Assembly: GCF_000374185.1 (NCBI RefSeq)
Contig: NZ_KB910518.1
Span: 4,388,530 to 4,452,529, forward strand
From: Paenibacillus sp. HW567
Lineage (GTDB): Bacteria; Bacillota; Bacilli; Paenibacillales; Paenibacillaceae
DNA length: 64,000 nucleotides
Direction of reading: 5' to 3'
Part shown: positions 54,922 through 63,218 of the stretch, piece after piece
How positions within the stretch are numbered: position 1 is the first letter of the stretch
How the letters are laid out: each line of letters starts with the position of its first letter
Position numbers and translations under genes: made by a program
The notes under the pieces: generated by a model
Seen by the model: the letters and a program-made list of their open reading frames with translations, nothing else
Told to the model about the DNA's origin: nothing
Database searches by the model: none

Positions 54922-55584
54922 TCATGGTTCTTCAATCTCTTTGATTTGCTCAAGCGCAGTAGATAGACTGCTTAGAATATGATCCCGCATTGCTTTCTCG
55001 GCACCGTCTTCATTCTTGTCAGCGATCATCTGCAGAATATAGTTATGTTCTTCATCCGCCTGTGTGTTCCAATTCCCGTGCAACGAGACATAGCGACAGT
55101 AGCGAAGCGAATGATCTCTTAATTGATTCAGAACCTTCTCAAATGTTGTGAGTTCACTTATTTCAGATAAATAATCGTGGAACTCAAAACCATAGGATAC
55201 AAAATCCTGTTTGTCGCCTAGCTGAAAGGAATGTTTTAATTTTTCCATCATCGTCGTTAATTTGTGAATATCTTTTTCTGTAGCATTCTTAGCTGCACTT
55301 CTCGCAATGTAGCCTTCAAGCATGCTGCGAATCAGAAAAACCTCTTCAACCTCTTTGGTCGTTATTGAGGCTACCCGCAACCTTCCATTCGGCTGACGAA
55401 CGAGAAAATCCTCATTCTCCAGCCTCTGAATAGCCTCTCTTAGCGGAGTGCGGCTGACCCCGAGCAATGCCGCTAAATTTTCTTCATTTACCGCCTGATT
55501 AGGCGCTAGTTCACTATCAATAATTTTTTGCTTTAACGCATCATATGTATTATCCTTTGACAATCTCCGTGACCGTATCACCAT
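54922..55584 (-). CDS. GntR/FadR-type regulator of the MetNIQ operon
   Basis: 220 aa from ATG 55584 (GAGGAG 10 nt upstream). Winged HTH (NLAALLGVSRTPLREAIQRLE) and FCD domain (FEFHDYLSEI, EEHNYILQMI, MRDHILSSL). First gene of an eight-gene unit to 48580 with short gaps or overlaps. A perfect palindrome overlaps its own -10, indicating autorepression and operon control. Confidence 0.9.
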   Translation of the reverse strand: MVIRSRRLSKDNTYDALKQKIIDSELAPNQAVNEENLAALLGVSRTPLREAIQRLENEDFLVRQPNGRLRVASITTKEVEEVFLIRSMLEGYIARSAAKNATEKDIHKLTTMMEKLKHSFQLGDKQDFVSYGFEFHDYLSEISELTTFEKVLNQLRDHSLRYCRYVSLHGNWNTQADEEHNYILQMIADKNEDGAEKAMRDHILSSLSTALEQIKEIEEP

Positions 55585-55638
55585 ACCTATACTGCTCCTC
55601 ATCGGCAATTTGTGGGGTACCCACTAAAAATATTTGTA

Positions 55639-55671
55639 TAATTGTATACAATTATTAATTTAAAATTGTAA
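55639..55671 (-). promoter_or_regulatory. Promoter and operator of GntR-MetNIQ operon
   Basis: Minus-strand TTACAA, 17 nt, TATACA (55643-55671). The -10 is embedded in the perfect 16-bp palindrome TAATTGTATACAATTA (55639-55654), so a repressor bound there would block polymerase. The rest of the gap to 55920 is AT-rich without recognised signals. Confidence 0.6.
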
Positions 55672-55920
55672 TAGATTGAATAGACGATTATTTTAGACCT
55701 GCTTCTCTGCTGTTCAAGCTTTTTTCATACTATAATCCTATTATTCCAACTAGTCAAGTGTGTTTTATAGGTGAATCGAGTAAAGATAGCTGAAGACGTT
55801 GCCTTCCCGGAATTCAGAAAACTTTAAAATAAAATTTTAGAATCTAATCTTTTATATTCCACCTTCCGATATATCTCTCTAAAGCTTGTGCCTTATACTT
55901 CATGATTACCCTACAAGGAG

Positions 55921-58900
55921 ATGACCACACTGAGAAAAAACAAGATTTCCTCCAAGCTTTATGTACTTCCATTAATCGCTGCACTGCTTGTCAATCTGAC
56001 AGGTATCACGTCCCCGGCCTCTGCAGCCGCCGAACCGGATTTGCTTCACAAAGCATATATCACGAGCTTCAATTTCGGTGTAGTAGACGTAGTCGACCTA
56101 ACCACAAACACGGTTGAAAAGGCGAAAATTCACGTGGGTACGAATCCCAATAGTGCCGGGTTCAATCCAACGGGCAAGCAGATTTTTGTTACGAACCGGG
56201 GAAGCAACAGCGTCTCGATCATCGACCCGGCCACGGATACTGTCATTAGCACCCTCCCGGTTGGCTTAGCCCCACACGGTGTGGCCTTTAATACGGATGG
56301 CAGCAAAGCTTATGTTGCCAACCAAGGCGGCGGGTCGATCTCTGTCATTGATACAGGGTCCTTAACGGTAACGAACACAATCCCTGTTCCCGGAAGTCCG
56401 ACGGCGATGGTGGTGATTGGCAACACCTTGTTTGTTACTGCCCAGGGCGGCAGCCAGGTCAAGATTGTAGATCTTATCCATGAGGAGCTTGTCGGCGACA
56501 TAACCGTTGGAAATAGACCTTATGGGCTCTCCGTCAATGCTGCAGGTACCAAAATCTATACGGCCAATCAGGGCAGCAATTCGGTATCAGTTATTGATGT
56601 TGCGAGCCGCAGCGTCGAAGCGTCGATTCCGGTAGGCGACAACCCAAGCGCTACAGAGGTCAGCCGGGACGGAAGCCGTGTTTATGTAGCAAACACCTTT
56701 TCCAACAATATATCTGTTATTGATACTGCTACGCACACTGTAATCAATACTGTTCCCGTCGGCTCAAATCCTTACGTAATTGGATTATCCTCGGACGGTA
56801 AAAATGTATATACGATCAACTATGGAAGCAATTCAATGAGTGTCATTGATACAGACACCATGACCGTGACTGCTTCCCCTGGACTCAGCAGCGGTCCGTT
56901 TATGGTCGGAACTTTTATGGTTTCCACCGCTGCAGCCGCGAACCCGATACCAGCACAGGTAGCCAAACCGGAGGCATCCCCTGCCTCGGGAGCAGTTCCT
57001 GCCGGAACCGGGATTTCCTTATCTTCAACAACGCCAGGTGCAACTATCTACTATACAACGGATGGCAGTATACCTACTGTCAGCAGTACCGTGTATAGCA
57101 ACCCTATCATTGTAACGCAGGCGATGACGCTTCAAGCTATTGCCGTCAAGAACAATATGCAAGACAGCGAGGTTATGAGCGAAACCTATACACTTACCGC
57201 CCCGAAGAACAGCACGATCAACCCGGATGCGGTAAGCTTTGACAAACGCGGTGATGCCGAGGCCGATATCATCACCACATTGACGCTTAACGATAACACT
57301 TTGACCAGTATTCATAATGCCGATGAGCCGCTGCTGCCGGGCACAGATTATACCGTCGATGGAGATACGGTCACGATCTCCAAAGCCTATCTGGCGAAGC
57401 AGGCAGTTGGCACTACGCAATTAACCTTTACTTTCAATGCGGGTGCAGTGCAGACATTGGTGATTACAGTCGTCGATACTACACCTCCAAAGGTCCTTGG
57501 AGCACCAGTACTTGAATCTGCCGTGCCTGGCAACGCCAAGGTGCAATTGACCTGGAGTCCGGTGGAAGGCTCAACCGGATATAAGGTATACCAAAGTGTC
57601 AGTTCCGACACGTATGGTACAGAACTGAATACGGTTCAAGCTTCCGTATATACCTATAATGCAACCGGACTCACGAACGGAACCACTTATTATTATGTAG
57701 TCAAGGCCGTCAATTCAGCCGGAGACAGCTTGGCCTCCAATCAGGCAAGCGCCACACCGGCCACCGTTCCGGGCGCGCCGTCAGAAGTTAGCGCAGTCGC
57801 CGGAAACGGACAAGCCACCATTACCTTTGCCTCGCCTGCAGACAACGGCGGAAGTCCGATTACCGGATTTGAGGTCAGCTCGTCCGCTGGCGGCTTCAAG
57901 GCCAGCTCGGTCATGAGTCCGGTCACCATTACGGGATTGCAGAACGGAACAGTCTATACGTTCACGGTTAAAGCCATTAACGCCGTAGGCAGCAGCATTG
58001 ATTCCGCTCCTTCCAATTCAGTAACACCGGCAGCTCCAGTCACTGCGCCAGCTCCAACAGCGGCCGCAGCAGACCCAGGCGCCTCTGTACTGATTAACGG
58101 AAAGATCCAGAGTATCGGGCAAATCACATTGAAGCAGATTAATAATCAAGCTGCCGCCATACTCTCAGTGAACGAAGCCAAGCTTGAAGAGCAATTGAAC
58201 ACTGCCGGTCCGGGAGCAGTTATTACGTTTCCATTCACGCAAACTGCCGGTATCCTCATTGGTGAGCTGAACGGCAGAATAGTAAAAAATCTGGAGCAGC
58301 ACCAGGCTGTAATCAAGATCCAAACACCACAGGCTTCGTATACTTTGCCCGCACAGCAGATCCAAATGGACAACATTGCGAATCAGTTATGGCAAACAGC
58401 AGAACTACAGAACGTCAAAGTGCAGATTCAAATCTCCACACCTGCACCGGATCAGATGAAGATCATTGATAATGCCGCTGCTGCAGGGAATTTTACAATC
58501 GCTGCTGCTCCACTGGATTTTACCATCCATGCGACAAGCGGAGACCGGACAGTGGAAGTGAATTCATTCAATTCCTATGTTGAGAGAACAATCCAGCTTG
58601 CAGGCGGCGTGGATACGAGCAAGATTACCACTGCGCTTGTTATTGAAGCAGACGGTTCTGTGCGCCATGTTCCGACGAAGATTGAGAACAATAACGGCGT
58701 GCTTTACGCGAAGATCAACAGCCGCACCAACAGCACCTATGCTGTGGTCTACCATCCGGTATCCTTCGCAGATGTAGCAAACCACTGGTCGCAGGATGTG
58801 GTCAATGACCTTGGCTCACGGATGGTTATCAATGGAGTTGACGGTACCGCATTTTATCCTAATCAGGATATGACACGCGCCGAATTTGCCGCTACTCTGG

Positions 58901-59313
58901 TAAGAGCGCTTGGACTCAAGCTGCAGGACGGAGCTGCTTCCTTCACGGATGTACAGTCCTCTGCGTGGTATCACGATGAGATTCTGACCGCTGCCAAGTA
59001 CAACCTGGTTCAGGGCTACGAGGATCACTCTTTCCGTCCGCTGGACAAGGTTACACGGGAACAGGCCATGACCATGATCGCTAAGGCGATGGCCTTGACT
59101 CCAGCCATTGCGCAAAGCACAGACGTTTCGCTGAGCTCGTTCAGAGATGCGGATCAGGTGTCCGCCTGGGCGGCCGCCAGTGTCAATGGTTCTCTGAAGG
59201 CAGGGATTGTCACTGGCAGAAGCCAGGACATTCTGGCACCGAAAGCCAGCGTAACCCGGGCAGAGGTTGCCGCAATGATTCACCGCTTCCTGCAAAAGTC
59301 TGACCTGATTTAA
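55921..59313 (+). CDS. SLH-anchored beta-propeller surface protein
   Basis: Up to 1130 aa. Signal peptide (to ASA, about residue 36); YVTN-type beta-propeller repeats about 40-325 (GSNSVSIIDPATDTV, GGGSISVIDTGSLTV, GSNSVSVIDVASRSV and others); chitobiase-C-like segment about 345-420; X2-like domain about 430-520; two FN3 domains about 525-720; low-complexity linker; three SLH motifs about 945-1130 (FADVANHWSQDVV, FTDVQSSAWYHDEI, FRDADQVSAWAA) for cell-wall attachment. Start is odd: AAGGAG directly abuts ATG 55921, while an in-frame CTG at 55930 has correct spacing. Confidence 0.9.
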   Translation: MTTLRKNKISSKLYVLPLIAALLVNLTGITSPASAAAEPDLLHKAYITSFNFGVVDVVDLTTNTVEKAKIHVGTNPNSAGFNPTGKQIFVTNRGSNSVSIIDPATDTVISTLPVGLAPHGVAFNTDGSKAYVANQGGGSISVIDTGSLTVTNTIPVPGSPTAMVVIGNTLFVTAQGGSQVKIVDLIHEELVGDITVGNRPYGLSVNAAGTKIYTANQGSNSVSVIDVASRSVEASIPVGDNPSATEVSRDGSRVYVANTFSNNISVIDTATHTVINTVPVGSNPYVIGLSSDGKNVYTINYGSNSMSVIDTDTMTVTASPGLSSGPFMVGTFMVSTAAAANPIPAQVAKPEASPASGAVPAGTGISLSSTTPGATIYYTTDGSIPTVSSTVYSNPIIVTQAMTLQAIAVKNNMQDSEVMSETYTLTAPKNSTINPDAVSFDKRGDAEADIITTLTLNDNTLTSIHNADEPLLPGTDYTVDGDTVTISKAYLAKQAVGTTQLTFTFNAGAVQTLVITVVDTTPPKVLGAPVLESAVPGNAKVQLTWSPVEGSTGYKVYQSVSSDTYGTELNTVQASVYTYNATGLTNGTTYYYVVKAVNSAGDSLASNQASATPATVPGAPSEVSAVAGNGQATITFASPADNGGSPITGFEVSSSAGGFKASSVMSPVTITGLQNGTVYTFTVKAINAVGSSIDSAPSNSVTPAAPVTAPAPTAAAADPGASVLINGKIQSIGQITLKQINNQAAAILSVNEAKLEEQLNTAGPGAVITFPFTQTAGILIGELNGRIVKNLEQHQAVIKIQTPQASYTLPAQQIQMDNIANQLWQTAELQNVKVQIQISTPAPDQMKIIDNAAAAGNFTIAAAPLDFTIHATSGDRTVEVNSFNSYVERTIQLAGGVDTSKITTALVIEADGSVRHVPTKIENNNGVLYAKINSRTNSTYAVVYHPVSFADVANHWSQDVVNDLGSRMVINGVDGTAFYPNQDMTRAEFAATLVRALGLKLQDGAASFTDVQSSAWYHDEILTAAKYNLVQGYEDHSFRPLDKVTREQAMTMIAKAMALTPAIAQSTDVSLSSFRDADQVSAWAAASVNGSLKAGIVTGRSQDILAPKASVTRAEVAAMIHRFLQKSDLI

Positions 59314-59323
59314 TTTCTCCGCA

Positions 59324-59365
59324 CAAAGACTCCCAACCGCCGGGCAGACGGTCTGGGAGTCTTTG
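59324..59365 (+). terminator. Terminator after SLH protein gene
   Basis: CAAAGACTCCCA pairs perfectly with TGGGAGTCTTTG around an 18-nt loop. Short T-run on either side. Confidence 0.7.
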
Positions 59366-59392
59366 ATTTACGGGCATTTCCGCTCTACATTG

Positions 59393-59548
59393 TCAGCCTT
59401 CAATAATCTCAACTTCATCTTTGCCTTTGCGGTGTGCTTGATAGGAATCGGCATACAAGTGGTACACAGGTCTCATGTACAGCTTGCCGAGTACAAAATA
59501 CAATATGGCCAGTACGATCAGGAAACCATACGCTTGCTGTGAAGCTGA
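59393..59548 (-). pseudogene. 3' remnant of a membrane protein gene
   Basis: An open frame of about 51 codons ending at TGA 59393 reads QQAYGFLIVLAILYFVLGKLY then a basic and acidic tail (HRKGKDEVEIIEG): a single membrane helix and cytoplasmic tail as at the C-terminus of a transporter. It has no start codon with a ribosome site; a stop lies just upstream at 59549. Family not identified. Confidence 0.5.
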
Positions 59549-59567
59549 TCAACCCGCGGCACACTAG

Positions 59568-59711
59568 GTTCTCCGTGTATTATTGGGGGGGATTTTCTTC
59601 GGGGTGATCGCTCAAGCGACGGAATCGGTCATGCTCATCATTCCGCTTCATATCGCTTTTAACGGTTCAGCCGCATTTTATGCCAAGTTGAAACGGCTGC
59701 GCCGTCCTTAA
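59568..59711 (+). pseudogene. 3' remnant of a second membrane protein gene
   Basis: 47 codons from just after a TAG to TAA 59709-59711, reading VLRVLLGGIFFGVIAQATES then IPLHIAFNGSAAFYAKLKRL: membrane-like C-terminus without a start. It points away from the neighbouring remnant, with about 19 bp between the two broken ends. Family not identified. Confidence 0.5.
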
Positions 59712-59804
59712 AAGAACGGTATCCGTTTCAGCGAGAAATATAAGGATGATTTATGGCGTAAAACATATAAAGCTTATATTTCAAAAAAAGAAGAGTTCCC
59801 GCTC

Positions 59805-60434
59805 CTACAAAGCAAGCGCCTCTTCCGTAATTTGTCTGAGATCAATTGGAGAAAGGGTTTCTTCATTCACCATATCCGGCAGAATCTCCGCCAGAAAGTA
59901 CTCGACGCATTTTAACTTAATGTTCTTGATCTTGATCAGGGCATTGCGGTACATTACCACAAATTCCTTCTCCGTATTCCCTCTTTGCAGCTCTGCAAAA
60001 GCCTCATACACCTGGTCCATCTTGTCGGCAACCTCCAGAATCAGCCCTTCAACGGTATCATCCTTACCCTCCCGTAGTTGGTTGTAGAAGATGCTTTTGA
60101 ACTCCTCGGGAATATGCTCCTTAATGAAATTGTCGATCATTCCCTCTTCCACCTGCTGGATCAGCGAGCGGAGCTGCAGTGAAGAGTGCTTGACCGGAGT
60201 TTTGATATCGCCGATAAAAATCTCACCGTAATCGTGGCTGCTCGTAATCTCATAGAGCTTCTTCCAGTCGATCACCGCGCCGTTTTTCTCCTCAATGTCC
60301 GCCAGAGTCTTCGCATATTGCACGACTTTCCAGGAATGGGCCGCTACGCTGTGCTCCTCGAATTTGAATTTGCCCGGACAACGGATAATGCGCTCCAGCC
60401 CGTTCAGAGAACGGAAATATTGATGAATCCCCAT
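59805..60434 (-). CDS. HD-domain phosphohydrolase (YfbR-like)
   Basis: 209 aa from ATG 60434 (GGGAGG 6 nt upstream; the frame extends upstream without a ribosome site). HD motifs: EEHSVAAHSWKVV (H), ITSSHDYGEIFIGD (HD), EVADKMDQVYEAF (D). Resembles YfbR 5'-deoxynucleotidases and related nucleotide hydrolases. Likely a housekeeping nucleotide-pool enzyme. Confidence 0.8.
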   Translation of the reverse strand: MGIHQYFRSLNGLERIIRCPGKFKFEEHSVAAHSWKVVQYAKTLADIEEKNGAVIDWKKLYEITSSHDYGEIFIGDIKTPVKHSSLQLRSLIQQVEEGMIDNFIKEHIPEEFKSIFYNQLREGKDDTVEGLILEVADKMDQVYEAFAELQRGNTEKEFVVMYRNALIKIKNIKLKCVEYFLAEILPDMVNEETLSPIDLRQITEEALAL

Positions 60435-60590
60435 GCCAGTCCTCCCTTGTCTTGATGTTGATATGCTCTGGTACTGTATAGTATAGGCCGACATTGTAAA
60501 TTTCAAATAAACGGGCTGACCGGTTGTGTTAAAAAAAGAAAGCCCCCTTACAGGTATATATTGGTACGTTCCCCGTCTTACTGCGGAAGC

Positions 60591-60613
60591 CATCCCCGAC
60601 TTTAGTCGGGATG
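60591..60613. repeat. Short inverted repeat in the HD/PspC gap
   Basis: CATCCCCGACT-TT-AGTCGGGATG, a 10-bp stem with one bulge, not followed by a T-run on either strand. The surrounding 60435-60732 region has no gene. Confidence 0.4.
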
Positions 60614-60732
60614 AAAGAACAGTCCTCAGGCCGTTTTGCAGCATCCCTGATAGCTTTACAATAAACACATAGACAACGGCAAAGACGAACTGCTGCTAAG
60701 GGTTAACCCATATGAGAGGAAGAGATGAAATT

Positions 60733-60951
60733 ATGAAAAAATTGTACCGTTCCGTAAGCGATAAAAGAATCAGCGGCATCTGCGGAGGTTTGGCCCGTTA
60801 CCTGAATATCGACACTACCATTATCAGATTGCTGGTTGTCGCCGCTGCCCTGTTCAGCTTCGGCACTGTAGCATTCCTGTATATTCTGGCCAGTATCCTG
60901 GTTCCTAAAGAGTCGTACAACAGCTACCCTGAAGGCTACGAGTATTACTAA
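60733..60951 (+). CDS. PspC-domain membrane protein
   Basis: 72 aa from ATG 60733. PspC domain: KLYRSVSDKRISGICGGLARYLNID, then one membrane helix (LLVVAAALFSFGTVAFLYIL) and a short Tyr-rich tail (YPEGYEYY). PspC proteins sense envelope stress and partner with PspA; a PspA-family gene follows 240 bp downstream. Confidence 0.88.
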   Translation: MKKLYRSVSDKRISGICGGLARYLNIDTTIIRLLVVAAALFSFGTVAFLYILASILVPKESYNSYPEGYEYY

Positions 60952-60989
60952 TCGTTGTATAAACTTTAAAAAATCATAAAAGGGCAAGA

Positions 60990-61131
60990 GTACGGAGGGG
61001 AAGTTTGGAACTGTAGGAGCGTTAGCATCCGCCTGAGAGCTTTCCGTAGGAAAGCTGGCAGCGTAAGCATGGGCTGTCTGCGGATTTCAACCGCGAACAG
61101 CGGCCGGAAGTCCAAACATTCCCCGCAGTTA
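60990..61131. repeat. Highly structured intergenic element
   Basis: A GC-rich, 140-bp imperfect palindrome between pspC-like and pspA-like genes. Outer arms GGGGAAGTTTGGAACT and AGTCCAAACATTCCCC; inner pair ATCCGC (61027) / GCGGAT (61080) enclosing the perfect hairpin AGCTTTCC-GTA-GGAAAGCT (61038-61056); then CCGC-GAACA-GCGG. It resembles a multi-stem RNA or a palindromic dispersed repeat. No coding frame or terminator T-run. Confidence 0.6.
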
Positions 61132-61192
61132 CGACGAGACCCTAATATGAAACCTAAAGTTACTAATACCTATTAAAAAAGGAGAAATGAAC

Positions 61193-61885
61193 ATGAGTAT
61201 CTTTCAAAGAATTACAACCTTGACCAAAGCGGCAATCCATGAAGGCCTGAATAAATTGGAGGACCCGGTGCTGCTGACCGGACAATATCTGCGGGATCTG
61301 GAAGGAAAGATAGCCGATGCCGAAAGCAAGCAGCGTGAGTTCACAGCAGCAGCAAGCGTCCTGGAGCGGCGTATCTACGAATATCAGGTGCTGGCGGAGC
61401 GGAGCGAAGCTGAAGCCGTGCAAGCGATGAGTGAAAACAATGAGCCTGCAGCCAGAGCAGCGGTTATGGCAAAAATCCGTTACACTGAGAGCCTCCAGGA
61501 ATGCAATAAAGGCCTGGAAGAAACCCGCGAAGCCCTTGTGGTGCTGGAGGGCAACCTCCTGAATGCCAAAGAAGAGCATAAGCGGCTTAAAGCCAAAAGA
61601 GCTGAGCTGGCGGAACGTGCCCGCAAAGCGGCGGAGCTGACAAAACAATCGTCCGCAAGCGGCGGTTATAAAGCAAAAACCGGATATCCCGGACAAATCT
61701 TGAATCCCGGTGCCGCCACACGCGGCTTCGAACGGATGGAAGATAAAATCAATGAATGGGAGGCGCAAGCGGAGAGCACCCATCATTACTCCGCCGCAGC
61801 CGCCGAGTCTCCGCTGAACAGCGCGGTTGAGGCAGAGCTTGAACGGCTCCGCAGCCGGAAGCCGGGCGACCATAAACAAAACTGA
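61193..61885 (+). CDS. PspA/IM30-family protein (LiaH-like)
   Basis: 230 aa from ATG 61193 (AAGGAG 8 nt upstream; ATG 61187 is too close). Starts MSIFQRITTLTKAAIHEGLNK and is almost wholly coiled coil (about 25-180), the ESCRT-III-like PspA fold, with a low-complexity C-terminus. Forms membrane-protecting assemblies under envelope stress. Confidence 0.9.
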   Translation: MSIFQRITTLTKAAIHEGLNKLEDPVLLTGQYLRDLEGKIADAESKQREFTAAASVLERRIYEYQVLAERSEAEAVQAMSENNEPAARAAVMAKIRYTESLQECNKGLEETREALVVLEGNLLNAKEEHKRLKAKRAELAERARKAAELTKQSSASGGYKAKTGYPGQILNPGAATRGFERMEDKINEWEAQAESTHHYSAAAAESPLNSAVEAELERLRSRKPGDHKQN

Positions 61886-61903
61886 AGGATTCAATCCTTA
61901 GAG

Positions 61904-61952
61904 AAAAAAAGGAACTTCCCCTGTATTTTCATGGGGCAGGTTCCTTTTTTGA
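61904..61952. terminator. Bidirectional terminator, pspA-like / M20
   Basis: AAAAAAAGGAAC-TT-CCCC pairs with GGGG-CAG-GTTCCTTTTTT; U-runs on both strands between converging genes. Confidence 0.85.
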
Positions 61953-61975
61953 TGTACAGCTATTCTTCAAGCTCT

Positions 61976-63211
61976 TCAAGCCTCATGCAAAGCCAGCCTT
62001 ACTAAAAGACGCGCGCCATGTACCAGTACAGCTTCGTCAATATTGAAGTTTGGCTGGTGGATGGCATGGGTAATTCCCATCTCCTCATTGCCACAGCCGA
62101 TAAAAGCAAAAGCGCCAGGAACACGATCCAGGTACCAGCCAAAATCCTCACCGGCCAAACTGGGTTGATTCAGTACATGTACCTGATCATCACCCAACAC
62201 CTCGCGCGCCGCCCTGATCACCCGCTGCACAGCGGCTTTATCATTAAGTACGGAAATCCCCTCGCGCAGCTCCAGCTTCCAGCTTCCGCCTGAAGCAGCA
62301 GATATCGCTGCTGCCTGGCGTTTCAATCCTTCGGTGATTCCGTCAACGGTTGATTTGGAGAATGCTCTGAATGTCCCTGTCAGAACACTGCTTTCTGCGA
62401 TAACATTAATGGCAGTCCCGGCGTTGAGTGTACCAAACGCCAGCACCGCCGCTTCGGATGGATCAATTTGGTTCGCCATCAGAGCATTGGTCTCGGTTAT
62501 GAATCGGGCGGCCATCTGAATTGCATCTACCGACCGGTGCGGAGCGCTATGATGTCCGGCGGTCCCTCGTAATTCCAGCGTGAAATGGCTGGAGGCTGCC
62601 ATTGCATAGTGCGGATGAACGCCAAGCGTGCCGACCGGCAGCTCCGGCATTACATGCAGCGCATAAGCATAATCCACTCCCTCCAGAATTCCATCCTCAA
62701 TCATATCGCGCCCGCCTGAGAGCAGCCTTCCATCCAGCGGACTTTGGACCGCTCCTTCTTCGGCGGGCTGGAAAATAAAGATCACCTTCCCCGGCAACTG
62801 ATGCCGATATTCAGCCAGGGTCTTTGCTGCTCCCAGCAGCATGGCGGTATGGGCATCATGACCGCATGCATGCATAACTCCAGCGTTCAGCGACCTATAC
62901 GACACCTCATTCTGCTCCGTAATCGGCAGAGCATCCATATCCGCCCGCAGCAGAATGGTCGGCCCGTCTCCCGCCGTTCCTTCAAGAGTACCGGCGACAC
63001 CCATCCCGAAATGTTTGCCAACATTCCGCCGCACGGCAATCCCCCAACTCTCCAGAAGTTCGGCAACCATGCTGGAGGTACGGGCAACATCGTACAGGAG
63101 CTCAGGGTGGAGATGAAGATCACGGCGGATGGCAACCATTTCATCCTCAAGCAATCCGGTGGATCTCATCATTCCGGCAATATTCGGTTTTCGGAGCTTG
63201 GCGTGTCCCAC
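61976..63211 (-). CDS. M20-family amidohydrolase
   Basis: 411 aa, probable GTG start 63211 with AGGTG 10 nt upstream, overlapping the end of the preceding monooxygenase gene region. Motifs: VAIRRDLHLHPELLYDV, MHACGHDAHTAMLLG, FQPAEEGAVQSP, LAGEDFGWYLDRVPGAF. M20D deacylase type, distinct from the 53734 copy. Paired with a flavin monooxygenase, it recalls YxeP/YxeK or YtnL/YtnJ pairs that break down S-modified, N-acylated cysteines for sulfur. Confidence 0.88.
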   Translation of the reverse strand: MGHAKLRKPNIAGMMRSTGLLEDEMVAIRRDLHLHPELLYDVARTSSMVAELLESWGIAVRRNVGKHFGMGVAGTLEGTAGDGPTILLRADMDALPITEQNEVSYRSLNAGVMHACGHDAHTAMLLGAAKTLAEYRHQLPGKVIFIFQPAEEGAVQSPLDGRLLSGGRDMIEDGILEGVDYAYALHVMPELPVGTLGVHPHYAMAASSHFTLELRGTAGHHSAPHRSVDAIQMAARFITETNALMANQIDPSEAAVLAFGTLNAGTAINVIAESSVLTGTFRAFSKSTVDGITEGLKRQAAAISAASGGSWKLELREGISVLNDKAAVQRVIRAAREVLGDDQVHVLNQPSLAGEDFGWYLDRVPGAFAFIGCGNEEMGITHAIHQPNFNIDEAVLVHGARLLVRLALHEA

Positions 63212-63218
63212 GATGCCG

